From Hymenochaete sp. R1 (lineage: Eukaryota; Basidiomycota; Agaricomycetes; Hymenochaetales; Hymenochaetaceae), in the NCBI GenBank assembly GCA_019400425.1, contig JAFREE010000088.1, forward strand, positions 39,168 to 103,167: a DNA stretch of 64,000 bases, in the 5' to 3' direction. Below, piece after piece: positions 45,104 through 56,569 of this stretch. The translations under genes and the position numbers were made by a program. Numbering within the stretch: position 1 is the stretch's first letter; every line of letters starts with the position of its first letter. The notes under the pieces are model-generated. The model made no database searches. It saw only the letters and a program-made list of their open reading frames with translations, and had not been told where the DNA came from.

Positions 45104-47450
45104 TCAATCTCCATCATGCGACGTACCACTGGGTGTTCGTTGTCCACTTCTTGTCGTCAGTGTCGTTAAGTTCATTTGCGAGTTATTTCGCGATCGCGGA
45201 AGAGAATATGGAGCACCGAGATGTCCGTTGAACTGTGACGGTCGATACGCAGGAGGAGTAGCGGACCTTGGGGGATCGAAGTCCATTGAATTGGAGGATG
45301 AGTATGTGTAGAGGCTAGCTTCTTGTGTTGCAATATCTTTTTGCGTCCATAGTGAGGGGGAGGAGTAGGATCGGGGTGGGGACGAGCGGTATGGCGAGCG
45401 CGTGCTATGCAAGTGGCGTGCTGCAAGTGGCACGCTTGCAGGAGTGGCTCCGGGACTGAACCATGTACGAAAGAGGGTAAGAACACGGGACAAAATGGGC
45501 TGTGCGGTACGACGTGCTATGGGTGAACTTGGGAAGGGAACGACTCTTCTCCCTCCTGGACTGTAGGCTGCGCCATCCTCCAGGGTATATCCATTGTCAC
45601 CGTCAAATGGGAGTGGTTTCTTGCGAAATTTTCGGAAGAAAGGGTGCATTAACCGTCGTGTGCGGCAGAGAAGGAGAATAAGGAGTGCGAGTCCTATCAA
45701 GTACGAAAGGAAACCAAATGTCGTGTCTGAATAGTATCCAGATAAAGAAGGAGTCAAGTAATGTTCGGAAGGTTGAGATGCGTTTGAATTCGACACTCCT
45801 TTTAGTGGTGGGGAATCGGCGGAGCTCTTTGAACCTAATGGAACATCGTTCGATAGGGGAGAAATCTCACGGCTAGCCTCTAAGACCATCTTTCCGAGCG
45901 TCCAGCTGATCGCAACGTCACCAATGGTATCCAGGGATTGCATCAGGGGCTTCCCAAGCCCTTTCTCAGTTGCTTTATCAACTACCTCGTCTGAGTTCTG
46001 GTTTTGATTACCTCCCGCGTCGACGATTCGGGGAAGGCCTATTCCATTGTGGAGGACATTGACAATCCAGGCAGATTTGAAGCATTGCATCTGCAAACGC
46101 GGTATCTCGACGCTCCTCCAAGCGGTGTCTTTTGAGTCAGTGGAAATGTGACCTATGTGCTCGTGTCCATCTTCAGCCTCCTGATTCCCCATAGACTCAT
46201 GGTTTTTGATGATATCATTCCAGTCCCGAGAGCAAAATTCAGATGCAGCGCGCTCAAACTCCTCAAAGTTGTAAGCACCCCCAAGTCCAAAAACGTGTTC
46301 GGATGAGTACCAGTATTCAGATACGCCGATGAAATGTGATGCTGAGAAATTAATTTGCGGAACGTGTATACCATTGAATAGGCATGGGACATCCGGACAA
46401 GGTGCGTCCTTGTTGAGTAAAGGAGCAATGTCATCTAGGCATTGTTCAAAAGAGCCCGTGCCCACGAAAAGGTGCTCTTTCTTGTCGTGCGGATCGTTGT
46501 GACCCGGATATACTGAGTCTTCGCGTAACTGAAGACTTCGAGGAAGACAAGGGTCTGGAACAGGATTTCCGTCGCCGACGTTACCATCGATATGAGTCGA
46601 TTCGTTTTGTTCCAGAGCTCGGGCCAGATACCGCTCCCTCGCTTGGTTTGTCCCATATCCCAGCCATGTCGTGACGAACACTTGATGGTGGATTTCTTCT
46701 CCGCCGATGAGGCGTAGACGCACGTCGATTAGGTTCTTTGTTTTCGCTCTTTCATCGGCGCTTGGCTCAAATGCGATCTGCGTTGAGGCGCCGCCCATGT
46801 CCAAGAAACCGTATGTCGTCCGCTCATCGCTCGGCGCCTTAAATTGGTCCATCAAATAGTTGACAGCGATCCATCCGAATAACCCTTCTTCCTCTCCAGA
46901 AATAATGCGAATACTTGATCCACAATGGCCTAAGTCGTCCGATGCATCCACGCGGAAATTTGAATGGAATCGAATGAAATCGCAAGCCGCATTCAGAACT
47001 GCTATCTGTTGCGCAAAAGGCAAAAGTCGCATTCCGGCTGTAGCGAGAAGGAAGATAGGGGTTTCCTTATGCAGAGAAGGAGGAATATGCTCCCGTGCAT
47101 GTCCGAGCAAAGGGGCCAGGTAGCTTGCCACACCCTCTGAGTTATCACCGAACGAAGAAATTCCTGCAGTACAGAGTCAAATAAGTAAGTCATGGCAAAA
47201 GTAGATGATATCCTTTGAGCACTTGCGGACCTGGTTCTACTTTGTGTACCCATTCATCGGGGTCTTCGGTGCCCCTTCCGACCTGCGGCAGGGTGTTGAA
47301 AGCACTCGCGCCTTCCTCCGCCCGAACGACTCGTGCATCAATCCAGCTGTATATTTGCAGTCTTGAACCAGATGATCCCGCGTCAATAACAATACCAAAG
47401 CGACGGCCGTTCAGCCATGAGTCCGTAGAAGTCGGTGGAGGCATCGACAA
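45104..47450 (-). CDS. Golgi apyrase, GDA1/CD39 family (Ynd1-like)
   Basis: This Golgi-lumen nucleoside diphosphatase clears GDP/UDP left by glycosyltransferases, which allows sugar-nucleotide import. Two exons (47450-47231, 47163-45104) give exactly 759 residues. The apyrase conserved regions are all visible: DAGSSGSRLQIYSW (ACR1), LLATAGMRLL (ACR2), ISGEEEGLFGWIAVNYL (ACR3) and GFLDMGGASTQIAFEPS (ACR4), followed by a later FSASHFIGVSEYWY segment. Near the C-terminus a single membrane helix, FGFLSYLIGLALLILLLCR, precedes a Ser/Pro/Arg-rich tail of about 170 residues. That topology (C-terminal anchor) fits Ynd1 rather than N-anchored Gda1. A second in-frame ATG two codons downstream (47444) is an alternative start. 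Confidence 0.93.
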
Positions 47451-47568
47451 AATAAACTCCCAAGAAACGCTCGCAACGTGTCACGAAATATCACGTGAAC
47501 GTGGTAAACTCCTTCTCCTTCAGGCTTACAAGTATCCCCGCTAAATATAGCTTCCTTTCGCAACATTG

Positions 47569-48482
47569 ATGTCAACCTCACTGGACCTCATATTATCGGA
47601 TTGGATAACCTTGATAGAAATTCCCAAAGCTCTTGCGATTACTTTCCCATTCCAGAAAGTAAATGAAATACGCAAATACAGGTGAAACCCCATCCCCCCC
47701 TTTCAACGCCCTGTTTTTAGTGAGTATGTCTTGCCAACATCTGCAGAAGGGGCATCGGCTCATTCTCGTCTCTTCCAATCTTCCCTGAGATATGTTATAA
47801 AGCTTCCTTCACTATGTTGACATGTATTTCAGGGCTCAAAACACATGGAGTCAGCACTACCGTCTCTTTTCCGATGTATCTTAGAGACCAACCCTCTTGA
47901 AAGTCACCCGTGGGCCTACTATTCACTACACGTATTTTGCAAATCCCACGCAGGAGGTGCACTTCGAGAAGCTTAATCCTTTTAACCCAATTTTTCCTCA
48001 GCTTCTGCACCATAAAGAAGCGCCGCAATTGCCTCATGTCAGGTGCGAGGTTAACACTTAAATTCGTAGGCGAGGCCCTCGTGATGCCCAGTCTCAAGGC
48101 CGTGGCGAAGCTTCCTTCGACACGGCGCTTCTCCTGTAGATGGAGCCAACGATGAAGTTAAGGGACCCATCTCGTTTTCCCGTGTCTTTCCGATTGTTGA
48201 AATTACCGCCGGTCCCTTCGGTAGGAACGGAGACGTCAGAAAGCAAGCAGATTTGGATCCACGGCCTCATTCGGAGACAATCAATCAAAGAGAGTCGGTT
48301 TCGTGCATCGAGAGCTTCGTGACTACCGCCAGGATCCTGATTACCATCTCTTTGGACACGCCTGAGCCATGCTCCTACCCTCAACCGCATGGCTGGAGCG
48401 CGGAGCATGAACTCCAAAGCTATGTTGCTTTTTTACGGTCGTTGGGAGCTGCATTACTTCGTGGTTCTCAACAGAAGATGTA
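47569..48482 (+). CDS. Probable unrecognised spliced gene (manual model, low confidence)
   Basis: The 1.3-kb gap between the apyrase start and the transcription-factor stop contains consecutive open stretches on the plus strand that can be joined by canonical GT-AG introns. They start MSTSLDLILSDWITLIEIPK and continue KVNEIRKYS, EYVLPTSAEGASAHSRLFQS, then MESALPSLFRCILETNPLES and HPWAYYSLH. Next comes LLHHKEAPQLPHVRCE. The last exon is long (from about 48223): NGDVRKQADLDPRPHSETIN … CSYPQPHGWSAEHELQSYVA, FLRSLGAALLRGSQQKM. Introns would be about 39, 39, 71, 42 and 86 nt, in the range used by neighbours. The arrangement (119 bp divergent from the apyrase, convergent with the next gene) suits the local layout. 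I know no family. Frame-hopping by eye can over-fit, so the model needs transcripts. Confidence 0.35.
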
Positions 48483-48731
48483 ATCGTCGGGCCGCCCATC
48501 ATAACTTACTGCAGACATGTATGATGACTTGAGTATAGGGGTACCTTCGCACAGCTTGTTGTCATTACAGAGCTTCCACCGTCGTCATAACTCCTAATGC
48601 AAACACAAAAGCAAGGCTTACGGCAACAACAAAATCCCGATTGAAGAGAAAAGGTAAATAAATGGAGTCAAAATACATGGAATACTTCAGAGTCCATAAA
48701 TACGCTGAATTTGATTTGGTGGGCAAAGAAT

Positions 48732-51700
48732 TCACGCGTTTAAAGAAATCTCATCCTTCGAATGAGCGCTCAATAGTTCATCTGTAGCGCTTCCAGTGCC
48801 AACCTGTGTCGTGGGTGTATTGGTGCCAGACAACTGCGGGGAAGCTAATCGTGGTGTGATCAACCCACTGCCGCCAGCGCCATATACGAAACCGCCACTA
48901 AGCCCCTCTAGAGAGTTCGAGTATCCTAAAATAATAAATGAAACGTCAAGCGAGAGAGGTTATGTCGATTCAAGAATACTTACCCGGTACGAGCACGCTA
49001 TCCCAGAAATTAGTACTCAGAATACTATCCATCGTCAACATGCCTGATGCATCACCATTCGGATCTGCCGGCGCCATCGTCGGGGGGAAGGTCGACATGT
49101 CCGCAACTGGACCCATCTCGCTATTCACTTGGAAGCCGAGAGGAGACTGGATTCTATCGAGCCCAGAACTCGAGCCTAAGAATCCCATACCGACGTCGAC
49201 GCCGTTACTCAGGTGTTCTCCATTTGTATTGAGCATGTGTTCGCCACTCCCGACTTGCTGCCCTTGATTTTGACGATTCAATTCATTTTGAGAACAGTCT
49301 CGGTCCGCAAGGGCTTCAGTCTGAGCAGAAACCAGTGCTCGTAAGAGGGTGCTGTAAAGGGACGGAGTGTGTAAAGGGCCGGCGGCAATGCCTTCGAGCA
49401 GGTCCGCAACATCCTTGATTAGTGCCAACGTGCTCCTTTCGTCAACAAGGAACGGTCGTAAAGCGGGTCTCGTGAACTTGATTCGGAAGGTGAAGCAGTT
49501 CAATCAATTTAATTTCCGAGGTCTAAGATCTTTTTCCACTCACTTTCAATAAGCTGAGTAGCGCGTAAGAGCATTGTACGAAGTGGGAATCGGGAGAATA
49601 TCGCAAAAAGCCACGAGGTCCCAACTTATCTCGCACAATCGTTGCGCATGCAACTGCAGAGGCGTGACATCGCGAGAAGAAGTGACCAATGTCCACGGAG
49701 GATTTTTCGATCGCATCCTGCAGGCCGAAGGAGTTGACCACGAGTAAAGCGTAATAATAATAGAAGTGACCAATAGAGTCCCAATACGAAACGTAGATGT
49801 CCGAAGATCCTTCTATCAGTGAGAATTAGCATCGAATTAGTAGCAGTGGGAGTCAAGTCTCCTAACCCCCATTGACCGCCAAAGTTTTCATCCATTCCAC
49901 CTGCCACCGGGTTAGCTGCGCCTCTATCGTGTTTGTCACAAGGTAGTAGTTGCAGTTGGTGAGGAGGCCTGAGGGTGTATTCGTTCCTGAATACAGTAGT
50001 TCAAGACTTCTCGAAAGGATCCGCTGAAGCTCCTGATAATTATAATGAAAACCAGTACATTACGATCCGCGAAAAAGTACTGATACGCACAGCGTATGCA
50101 GCCACACCAGCATCACTTTTGAGTGAGATGTTTTTCATCCAGAAAAGCGACGTGTTGTGAATTATGTGGCTGATGACCCGTGAGTGAGAATTAGCGGCAC
50201 AATTAAACACACATACTCTTCCTTGATGGAGTTGGGCTTCCCCATTTGTGCGCTCATACTCCTATCCAAGATGTAGCAGATAAGCCAAGTCCGTTCCCTA
50301 TTATGAACTTCCATGTCCCTTGCTCGTGCTTCTGCTGTATCGTGGCCAGACGTGGGGGTCCGTCGGTGCAAGTTTAAGTCCGTCGCCATGCTACTTTCTT
50401 GTTAGCCTCACGTACAAGTAAAGAGGGATTTTCTTACCGTATGCCCATGCCCAAGAGGAACCAGGTCTTGTCCTGTTCAAAGCGCTCGACAGGTCCGCAA
50501 CCCCATAGTGAAAGTAAAATATAAGCCTGTACGATTTCTACCGACTTGTACCCCTGTTCGGGTACGCTGAACGCAAGCTTCCTCGACAACGCTGTTAGTT
50601 TGGGATGTAGTTCGGGTCGTGCATCGTAGAACTTTGAAGAGATGGCACAGACTAAGTGGGCGCAAATGATTAATAAACAAAAATGAGTTAAATTGAAGAA
50701 GATCAGCGGTCCAAAAAACACTCACTTGTCGTCAATAAAAATGGGGATCTGGAGCACACTAATGATGGCGTATGGAATTCACGGTCCAGGAGACCACTGT
50801 GGATCTGTATGCAGGTTAGAAGGAATCACCATATCATATCAGAGGAAACATAACAAACATTCATATGATCGAAGAATCTACAACGTAGGCATTAGCTACT
50901 GATGGCATTGACGTAACAAAGAGATCCAAACGCACATGTTGAACAATGCAACGACTTCTTCCGTTGATACAAAGCTGAGCATCTCGGGCTGGATTTGACG
51001 CTCAATGTACAGCCTCCGAAGAGGTAGTATTGTCATCGGACCTGTCGGGAATTAATTTCGTTTTCATTTACCACAGATAATTGTGTGCGCACCTGGCTTA
51101 AAGTAAACGTCATTCGCGACTCCAAGCTTGCCCCTGGGATCATGGTGAAGAGTATCAGTTTCCTCCATCGGTTTCTGTGCCCGTCTGTTGGCCAGACTGG
51201 CTTCAGCCAAAAGACCCAACGGATTCAACTCGTTGTCAGGCAGTGAATGCAGTCTCGGAGAGGCGGGAGGGCGGTTTATAGAAGGAGGAAAAGCACCAGG
51301 CAATGGCTGGTGTTTCCCAGGAGATGGCGGAGTATCAGTTGATGTTCGGCCTCGGCTTGAGGGGGACCCAGAGCGCGACACCATATCCGATGCCATCGAG
51401 GACAAACCTGGATTCCCAATCGAACGCAGTACCGTATCGAGAGTTTTCTCCATTTTGCGTAGAGACTTCGTGAGTTGCTCGTGCTTCCTGACGTTAGTAC
51501 TACATCCAACTTTCAGTGCGCTTATCCGACAAAAAGTTGAGCAAAAAACGCATACTTGGTAGAACGCTTCCCCCGATTCGATTCCTCGAATATGCACTGG
51601 TGGTTTCCTGCGTCGCAGCGTTTACAAGGGGGTCCCTGCTCAGCACCAACACACTTCATTTTAAGTCTCCGACAGACTGTACAGGCTCTAGATACACAAT

Positions 51701-52257
51701 GAACATATATTAAACGGACAGCTAAATGAGATACCTACCGAGACCCTCGAGTCGCTTTTACTTTCCCGTCCCCAATATCATTTGTGGGACTCGGCAGTTC
51801 GTCGTCCTCTTCCATCCGGGATCTTTTCCTGTTTTGCGAGATACCAGGAACTGGATAACTTTGTCAGTGTCAAGTTATTCTCAAGTATAAAATTGCTCCC
51901 AGACATACCATCCGCCGTAGGAGTGCCAACGTAGTCTGACTGAGAGGAAGATGAATGCGGGGAGAGCGCAGGGACGGTTAGTTGAGTGTGCATAGGAAGC
52001 TGCTGCGGAATAATAACAGATGGGTGTTGCTCTTGCTGAAATTGATGGTGATGTGGCTGATGACTATGTTGGCTAGGGTCGTATCCGGAGTAGTAAGGCT
52101 GAAGAGATGGATCCAAAGGTATGTGTGATTGAGAGAACTGTGTATGCTGCTGAATATTTTGATCTACGTCGTTATTGACCATTTCAGCATGGTAGTGAGG
52201 AGAAGCCGGATGGGGGGAGAAGTAGTATTGACTATAATTCAAAGACGGGATCAACAT
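48732..52257 (-). CDS. Zn2Cys6 binuclear-cluster transcription factor (PriB-like)
   Basis: This is a fungal-specific transcription regulator. I start it at the ATG at 52257 (MLIPSLNYSQYYFSPHPASP), after a C13 tract in the leader. A Gln/His/Pro-rich activation-type region follows. Then comes a basic stretch (KRSRMEEDDELPSP), and across an intron the zinc cluster GSRACTVCRRLKMKCVG…PPCKRC…CIF. Its six cysteines have the C6 spacing (C-x2-C-x6-C …C-x2-C-x6-C). A linker with KHEQLTKSLRKMEKTLDTVL (coiled coil) is typical for dimer formation. The middle-homology region is spread over many short exons between 51060 and 49500 (for example MTILPLRRLYIERQIQPEML; RERTWLICYILDRSMSAQMG). The C-terminus ends ATDELLSAHSKDEISLNA after a last intron. 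The cluster most resembles Lentinula PriB, a regulator tied to fruit-body development. Targets are unknown. Confidence 0.88.
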
Positions 52258-54896
52258 TGCGAAGGTATGTGAGACAGAGACAGCAAAGAAAAGAAAAGGG
52301 GGGGGGGGGGCAGCGGATGAGTGGGACAGACCAAAATATGGACCTATGGGTCTGACCACCGACGCTTGACTTAAGTATCCAATCTCGTATGTGAGTCCGT
52401 TCAAGTTATCCCGGAAGCTATAGGTTTCTTTTTGAAAAGAAAAGAAAATCCTTGAGCTGAAATGTTGTGCGTGACCGATATTTCGGCGGGCGAGGGAAAG
52501 AATCAAGGTCGGATTTGGAGAAGCGCTGAGCTACGCTACGTGAACGAAGGTTCTATACTTGCAGCCGAAATCAAGAGAGCTGGGTCCTGAACAGTTCAAA
52601 GCTTCCCTTCTCCTGCCAAAGGGCCTCGAGGCATTCAAGAAGGAGGTGGTAGTTGCAACGAAAGGTGCGCCGGATGGGGGCGTCACTCGAAGACCTCCGA
52701 GTCCGAGATGCTCGTAGAATCGAATTGACTTACATTTACAGAAATGTCACATACACACGTGACAATATGTCACACGCTTACCCGATTCGCGTCTTTTCTT
52801 CTCACATCCATCTTCCTTCATCAAGTGCATGAACCTTACGTCCCTCTCAGTGCTTCAATCCTCTCTATTATCTGTATAAAAGACAACTTTGGGAAGTATC
52901 TGGAGATGCACTGCAATACTCGGAATCAAGTCATCATTTCTCACGTTCATTCCGGTCTCTCCACCGCCGTTCCGTTCTTTTGGGTCTCTAACTCTTCAAG
53001 TGGTTCCTCACGGTCATGCTTCCTATTTTCTATCCCTTGCGATTGCTGGAGGAAACTAGACTCAAATCGATTGGTATTGATACCTTATCTCTGTTCTTCA
53101 CGTTGACGGCACTCAGTATCCATTATTCCGTTCTCACGTTCGGGACTCTCTTCCTGGCGCGTGTCAGTCTGGTTACCCTCCGTTTGACTCATTACTGCTG
53201 GAGTCACCAACTGTCCGTGTTTAACAAGTCTCCAGGCCTCTCCTTTATTTTGCCTTCGAGAAGTGGAAAGCTCCAACCTGGTACTCCTATGACTGAGAAG
53301 TGTTTGTTTTTCTACGATCTCCCACAGCGGCACCGATAGCCACAAGTTCTTATGACGAAACCGTCATCTACCACCAGACAACTTTCACCCCGAATCCACC
53401 GGAAACTCTCAAGTAGGCAGTTACGAGTGTCAGATCTCTTGACACAGCCGTATGTTTTCTTGACAAGCACCTCCTTTGTTCCTGGCACGTTCACCTTCAA
53501 AACCCTTGGCTATTTGTCGACCTCAGTTACTGGAAAAACAGGGGAAGGGGGAGAGGGTACACTCTCATGTCAAACGGCGATTCCGGATAGAAGTCTCCCT
53601 CTGAACGGACATATGTACGCCATGCCCCTCCCTCGAGATAAGCGTCCCCCCTCATGTGCAGGCTGAATGTATACACATCACTCGAACGACCGATTACAGG
53701 ATGATTCTGCAAAGCTGGTCTTTCAAGGAAGCTTGATTAATGCAACTACTGTGAGACTTATCTTTAATATGTACTCCAAGCTCTACGAAAAACTGGCAGT
53801 AGTGCAGTATATTGAAGCCCCTTTCAGGTTCAATAGAAATTAAAACGCTTGTACAGTGCGGGGTGTGCAGTTGTCTCGACTCGACTTACGTTGACGAGGC
53901 AATCCCTCCATTTAAATTCAAAACGAGGCAGTGTCGAGTAAGTTCGTTCTTCCTGACGGCCCTTTGACGCTTTCAACAGCGCTCAGCTAGTTACACCCCC
54001 TTTCCTTTCCTTTCCCTTCCCGCCCATATATTTATTTTCTCAGACGTGCACATGAGTATAATCTGTTGGCCTGCGTTCTGACATGTACTGATCGTCGGTC
54101 GACTTGTTACTGGAATCGCTGGCATTAATCTTGCCAGCGTTAGAGGATCCCAGAGCGGAACTTTGAGCCTATCTGTACTATCCTGCACAATCATATATAT
54201 CCCTTTGTCCCGTGTCAGCATTGAACTTCAAGTTGTGCATTGAGTCGTCTGAGACTCAGGAGGCCACACCTGGATCTACGATCGGAAACTCCGCGGATCC
54301 TGGTCTGTTCCCATTCAGTTCGAGTCAGTCAGTGAGCCAAGTTTTTATAAGTATATGAGAATCTCTCCCATGTAGTGGGGATACATTGCATCATGTTGCA
54401 GATGTCGTAAAAAAGATGCCCTTGTTTTCTCTCCCTATTCAGTCAGTCGGAAGCTTTACGAAACCTCGAACAAAAAAAGGTTTCGGCCGCTGCGCACAAA
54501 CATGAACATCAGAGGGAAGACACTATCCATAGAAATTTGAAAAAGCCCCAGTCTTCGCCAGGAGCAGGCTTAGGGACGCAAAGGACGCGGCAAACTAGCT
54601 CATCGTGTTTATTGGAAAAGCAGCACCTTAGCCAAATCCAATATTTCTATGAGCGAAGCTCGACGTTGGAGCCGAGCTGATACTTGTTACTACATGCGCT
54701 GCATTTAAAGTGAAGTTCGAGGGTCTGGAAAACCTTCGCATGAAACCCTACCGTGGGCTTATCTTTACTTAAGGGCGTTCTACAAGTCTGGGCTCGAAGT
54801 TCAAGTACTAACGAGCTATACGGACATACGAATGCCTGATTTTGCAATACATTTTGAAAGTATGATACCTAAATCTAGAAGCACGCAAAGAATACA
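52258..54896. other. Largest gap (2.6 kb); leader of the transcription factor and possible unrecognised gene
   Basis: Near 52258-52560 is the transcription-factor leader, with a C13 tract on its strand (52298-52310). On the plus strand a TATAAAA at 52875-52881 is followed by a CT-rich stretch and ATGs at 52910 and 53015. Several disconnected open stretches have plausible protein composition (PIATSSYDETVIYHQTTFTP near 53330; VPGTFTFKTLGYLSTSVTGK near 53490; KKPQSSPGAGLGTQRTRQTS near 54550). I could not join them into one model or recognise a family. Either a fast-evolving spliced gene or a decayed one is possible. Confidence 0.3.
52875..52881 (+). promoter_or_regulatory. Candidate TATA box without a recognised gene
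   Basis: CTGTATAAAAGACAAC on the plus strand is a textbook TATA context. The next 130 nt are pyrimidine-rich and lead to an ATG at 53015. It suggests a regulated transcript here, but no product could be assigned. Confidence 0.35.
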
Positions 54897-56347
54897 CTAA
54901 AGGAAGTCTTCTGCCCTTGCACGTTTCGTACCCCTTGACTCTCCCGGGTTGATCGATGCAACTTGCTGGGGCGAAAAGTAGTACTTTGGATCGTACGCCC
55001 TGTTTTCCTCCTTCAGGTAAAGCCAGTCAGTCAGTCAGTCAAGACACATTACGGTGGGACATAGGTGTCCACGCAATGGAAACATACCGGTGAGTAGTTG
55101 GCGTCTGCATACACCAGTACTTGCCCCTTCTTTAAGTCCGAGTTCGACTGCTTCAAGGCAGGGTTGGGGATCGGTGGCTTTACTGGTGCACTGTGTGTCG
55201 GCGGTGCTGCACTCGGCGGAATGGTGGACACGCCAACGGGTGGAACCGGAGCGCCTCCCGGACCAGGCGCCATGGCATTCATGGGCGGTGCGCCTGGCAT
55301 GCCTGGTGGAGGAGAGAAGCCAGGAGGGCCCATACCTGGAGCAAAGGGAGGGACGCCGGACATTCCCGGTGGAGGGGGGAACGGGGGTGCACCTGGAGGT
55401 AACATGCCAGGTGGGGGGAAGCCAGGGAAGCCAGGGGGCGGAACGCTAGGGTCAATAATAAAGTTAGCTGAATACCTACACCATCATCATCACCGGAAAT
55501 AGGGACTCACCCAGGTGGAAAACCAGGGAAGGGGGGGAAGGGAGGTTGGCCAACGGCCTGCGATGGTGGGGGGAAGGGTGGCATACCGGGATTGGATGCA
55601 GAAGCTGGCGGTGGCGAAATTTGGGAAGGAGGTGCAGCATATGTTTGCGGGGCTGCGTTCACCACCGGACCTGAGGTTCCAGGGGCGGGCGCAGCAGCAG
55701 AAGGCGGTGGGTTGTCACCAGCTCCCATTAACGCCTTGTGCGCGTCCAGCTGTACACGAAGTTCTTCTTGCGTCAAAACCCTGTTCTCGTACTTTGGCTT
55801 CTTTGCCTGAGGTTGAGTAATAGTCCCTGGCGTGAGCCCGAGCTCTATTTCTTTCCTCCGCTTGTAGTCTTCAACATCACGGGCAGGTATACCTTCCATG
55901 CCGAATATTTCGACTTCATAACCGTCACGGTCTTGGATGGCATTCTCGATCCGAGGCAAGCTGTGAGGTCAAGGAGGGTGTTAATCAGTACCAAAACTTG
56001 AAAATCTGATAGCATTGAACGTACTTTTCAGGTTCCAGCTTATGGACTTGCTGAATGTGAACCGCCAATCCGCCAGCCGTATTCAGTCGACGCGGACACA
56101 TTTTACATTTGAAGTGCTTCGCCTTTTGATGCTGCATGAGCACTATTTTCATTTAAAAAATTAGTATATGATATCAGTAAGTTTATGGATACCCATTGAC
56201 CTTTTTCATCTTCAAACTCTCGCTCGCAGTACCAACACCATGGCAAGACGACCTATGCGTCGGAATACTTGTCAGTAAGTATCATATACAAAGTTATGTG
56301 AAGCTACTTACCGCCTTCTTCTTTCCTTTCTTCCCTTTCTTAGCCAT
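54897..56347 (-). CDS. BuGZ/ZNF207-type zinc-finger protein with GLEBS motif
   Basis: BuGZ binds and stabilises the checkpoint protein Bub3 at kinetochores, and also acts in splicing. The start [12 protein letters not shown] is lysine-rich. The paired zinc finger follows: [33 protein letters not shown] and [18 protein letters not shown]. Then [20 protein letters not shown] and [16 protein letters not shown] are diagnostic for the family. A long Pro/Gly/Met-rich low-complexity region follows ([30 protein letters not shown]), as in animal BuGZ. The last intron (55087-55011) joins [11 protein letters not shown] to [12 protein letters not shown]. This junction recreates the GLEBS consensus (…S-x-E-E-x-R-A…P-K-Y). 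The protein ends [10 protein letters not shown]. It is divergent from CDC4 across 222 bp. Confidence 0.93.
55024..55039. repeat. Tetranucleotide repeat (CAGT)4 inside the last BuGZ intron
   Basis: Four CAGT units on the plus strand read ACTG repeats on the gene strand. They give overlapping CTGAC branch-point-like pentamers just before the 3' splice site. A repeat of this kind can change copy number. Confidence 0.7.
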
Positions 56348-56569
56348 TGTTATTGACTGACAATGCGGTCCGACGCAAGGAGTTAGCGACCCCCTCGTCG
56401 TCGATGATGGCCCGGGTGATTGTGTCAGTGTCACACTGTCACACCTGAGAGACGCGTGGTGGTGGCTTAGCCGTCTCTCCCTCCCACCTCTTTCCTCTCC
56501 CTCCTTGCCTCTGAGCCCCAGCATCGCCGCGTTTCCCTCCTCCTCCTTTCTCCACCTCCGACGCTCACC
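56348..56569. promoter_or_regulatory. Shared divergent promoter, BuGZ / CDC4
   Basis: This is 222 bp between divergent starts. It includes a CT-rich block (56475-56560) next to the CDC4 ATG, typical of a basidiomycete leader. No TATA is visible. Confidence 0.5.

Noticed and set aside
48094..48417. 107-codon minus-strand frame in the apyrase/TF gap
   Set aside because: The plus-strand frame over the same bases is longer and can be joined to further exons. The minus frame has no partners.
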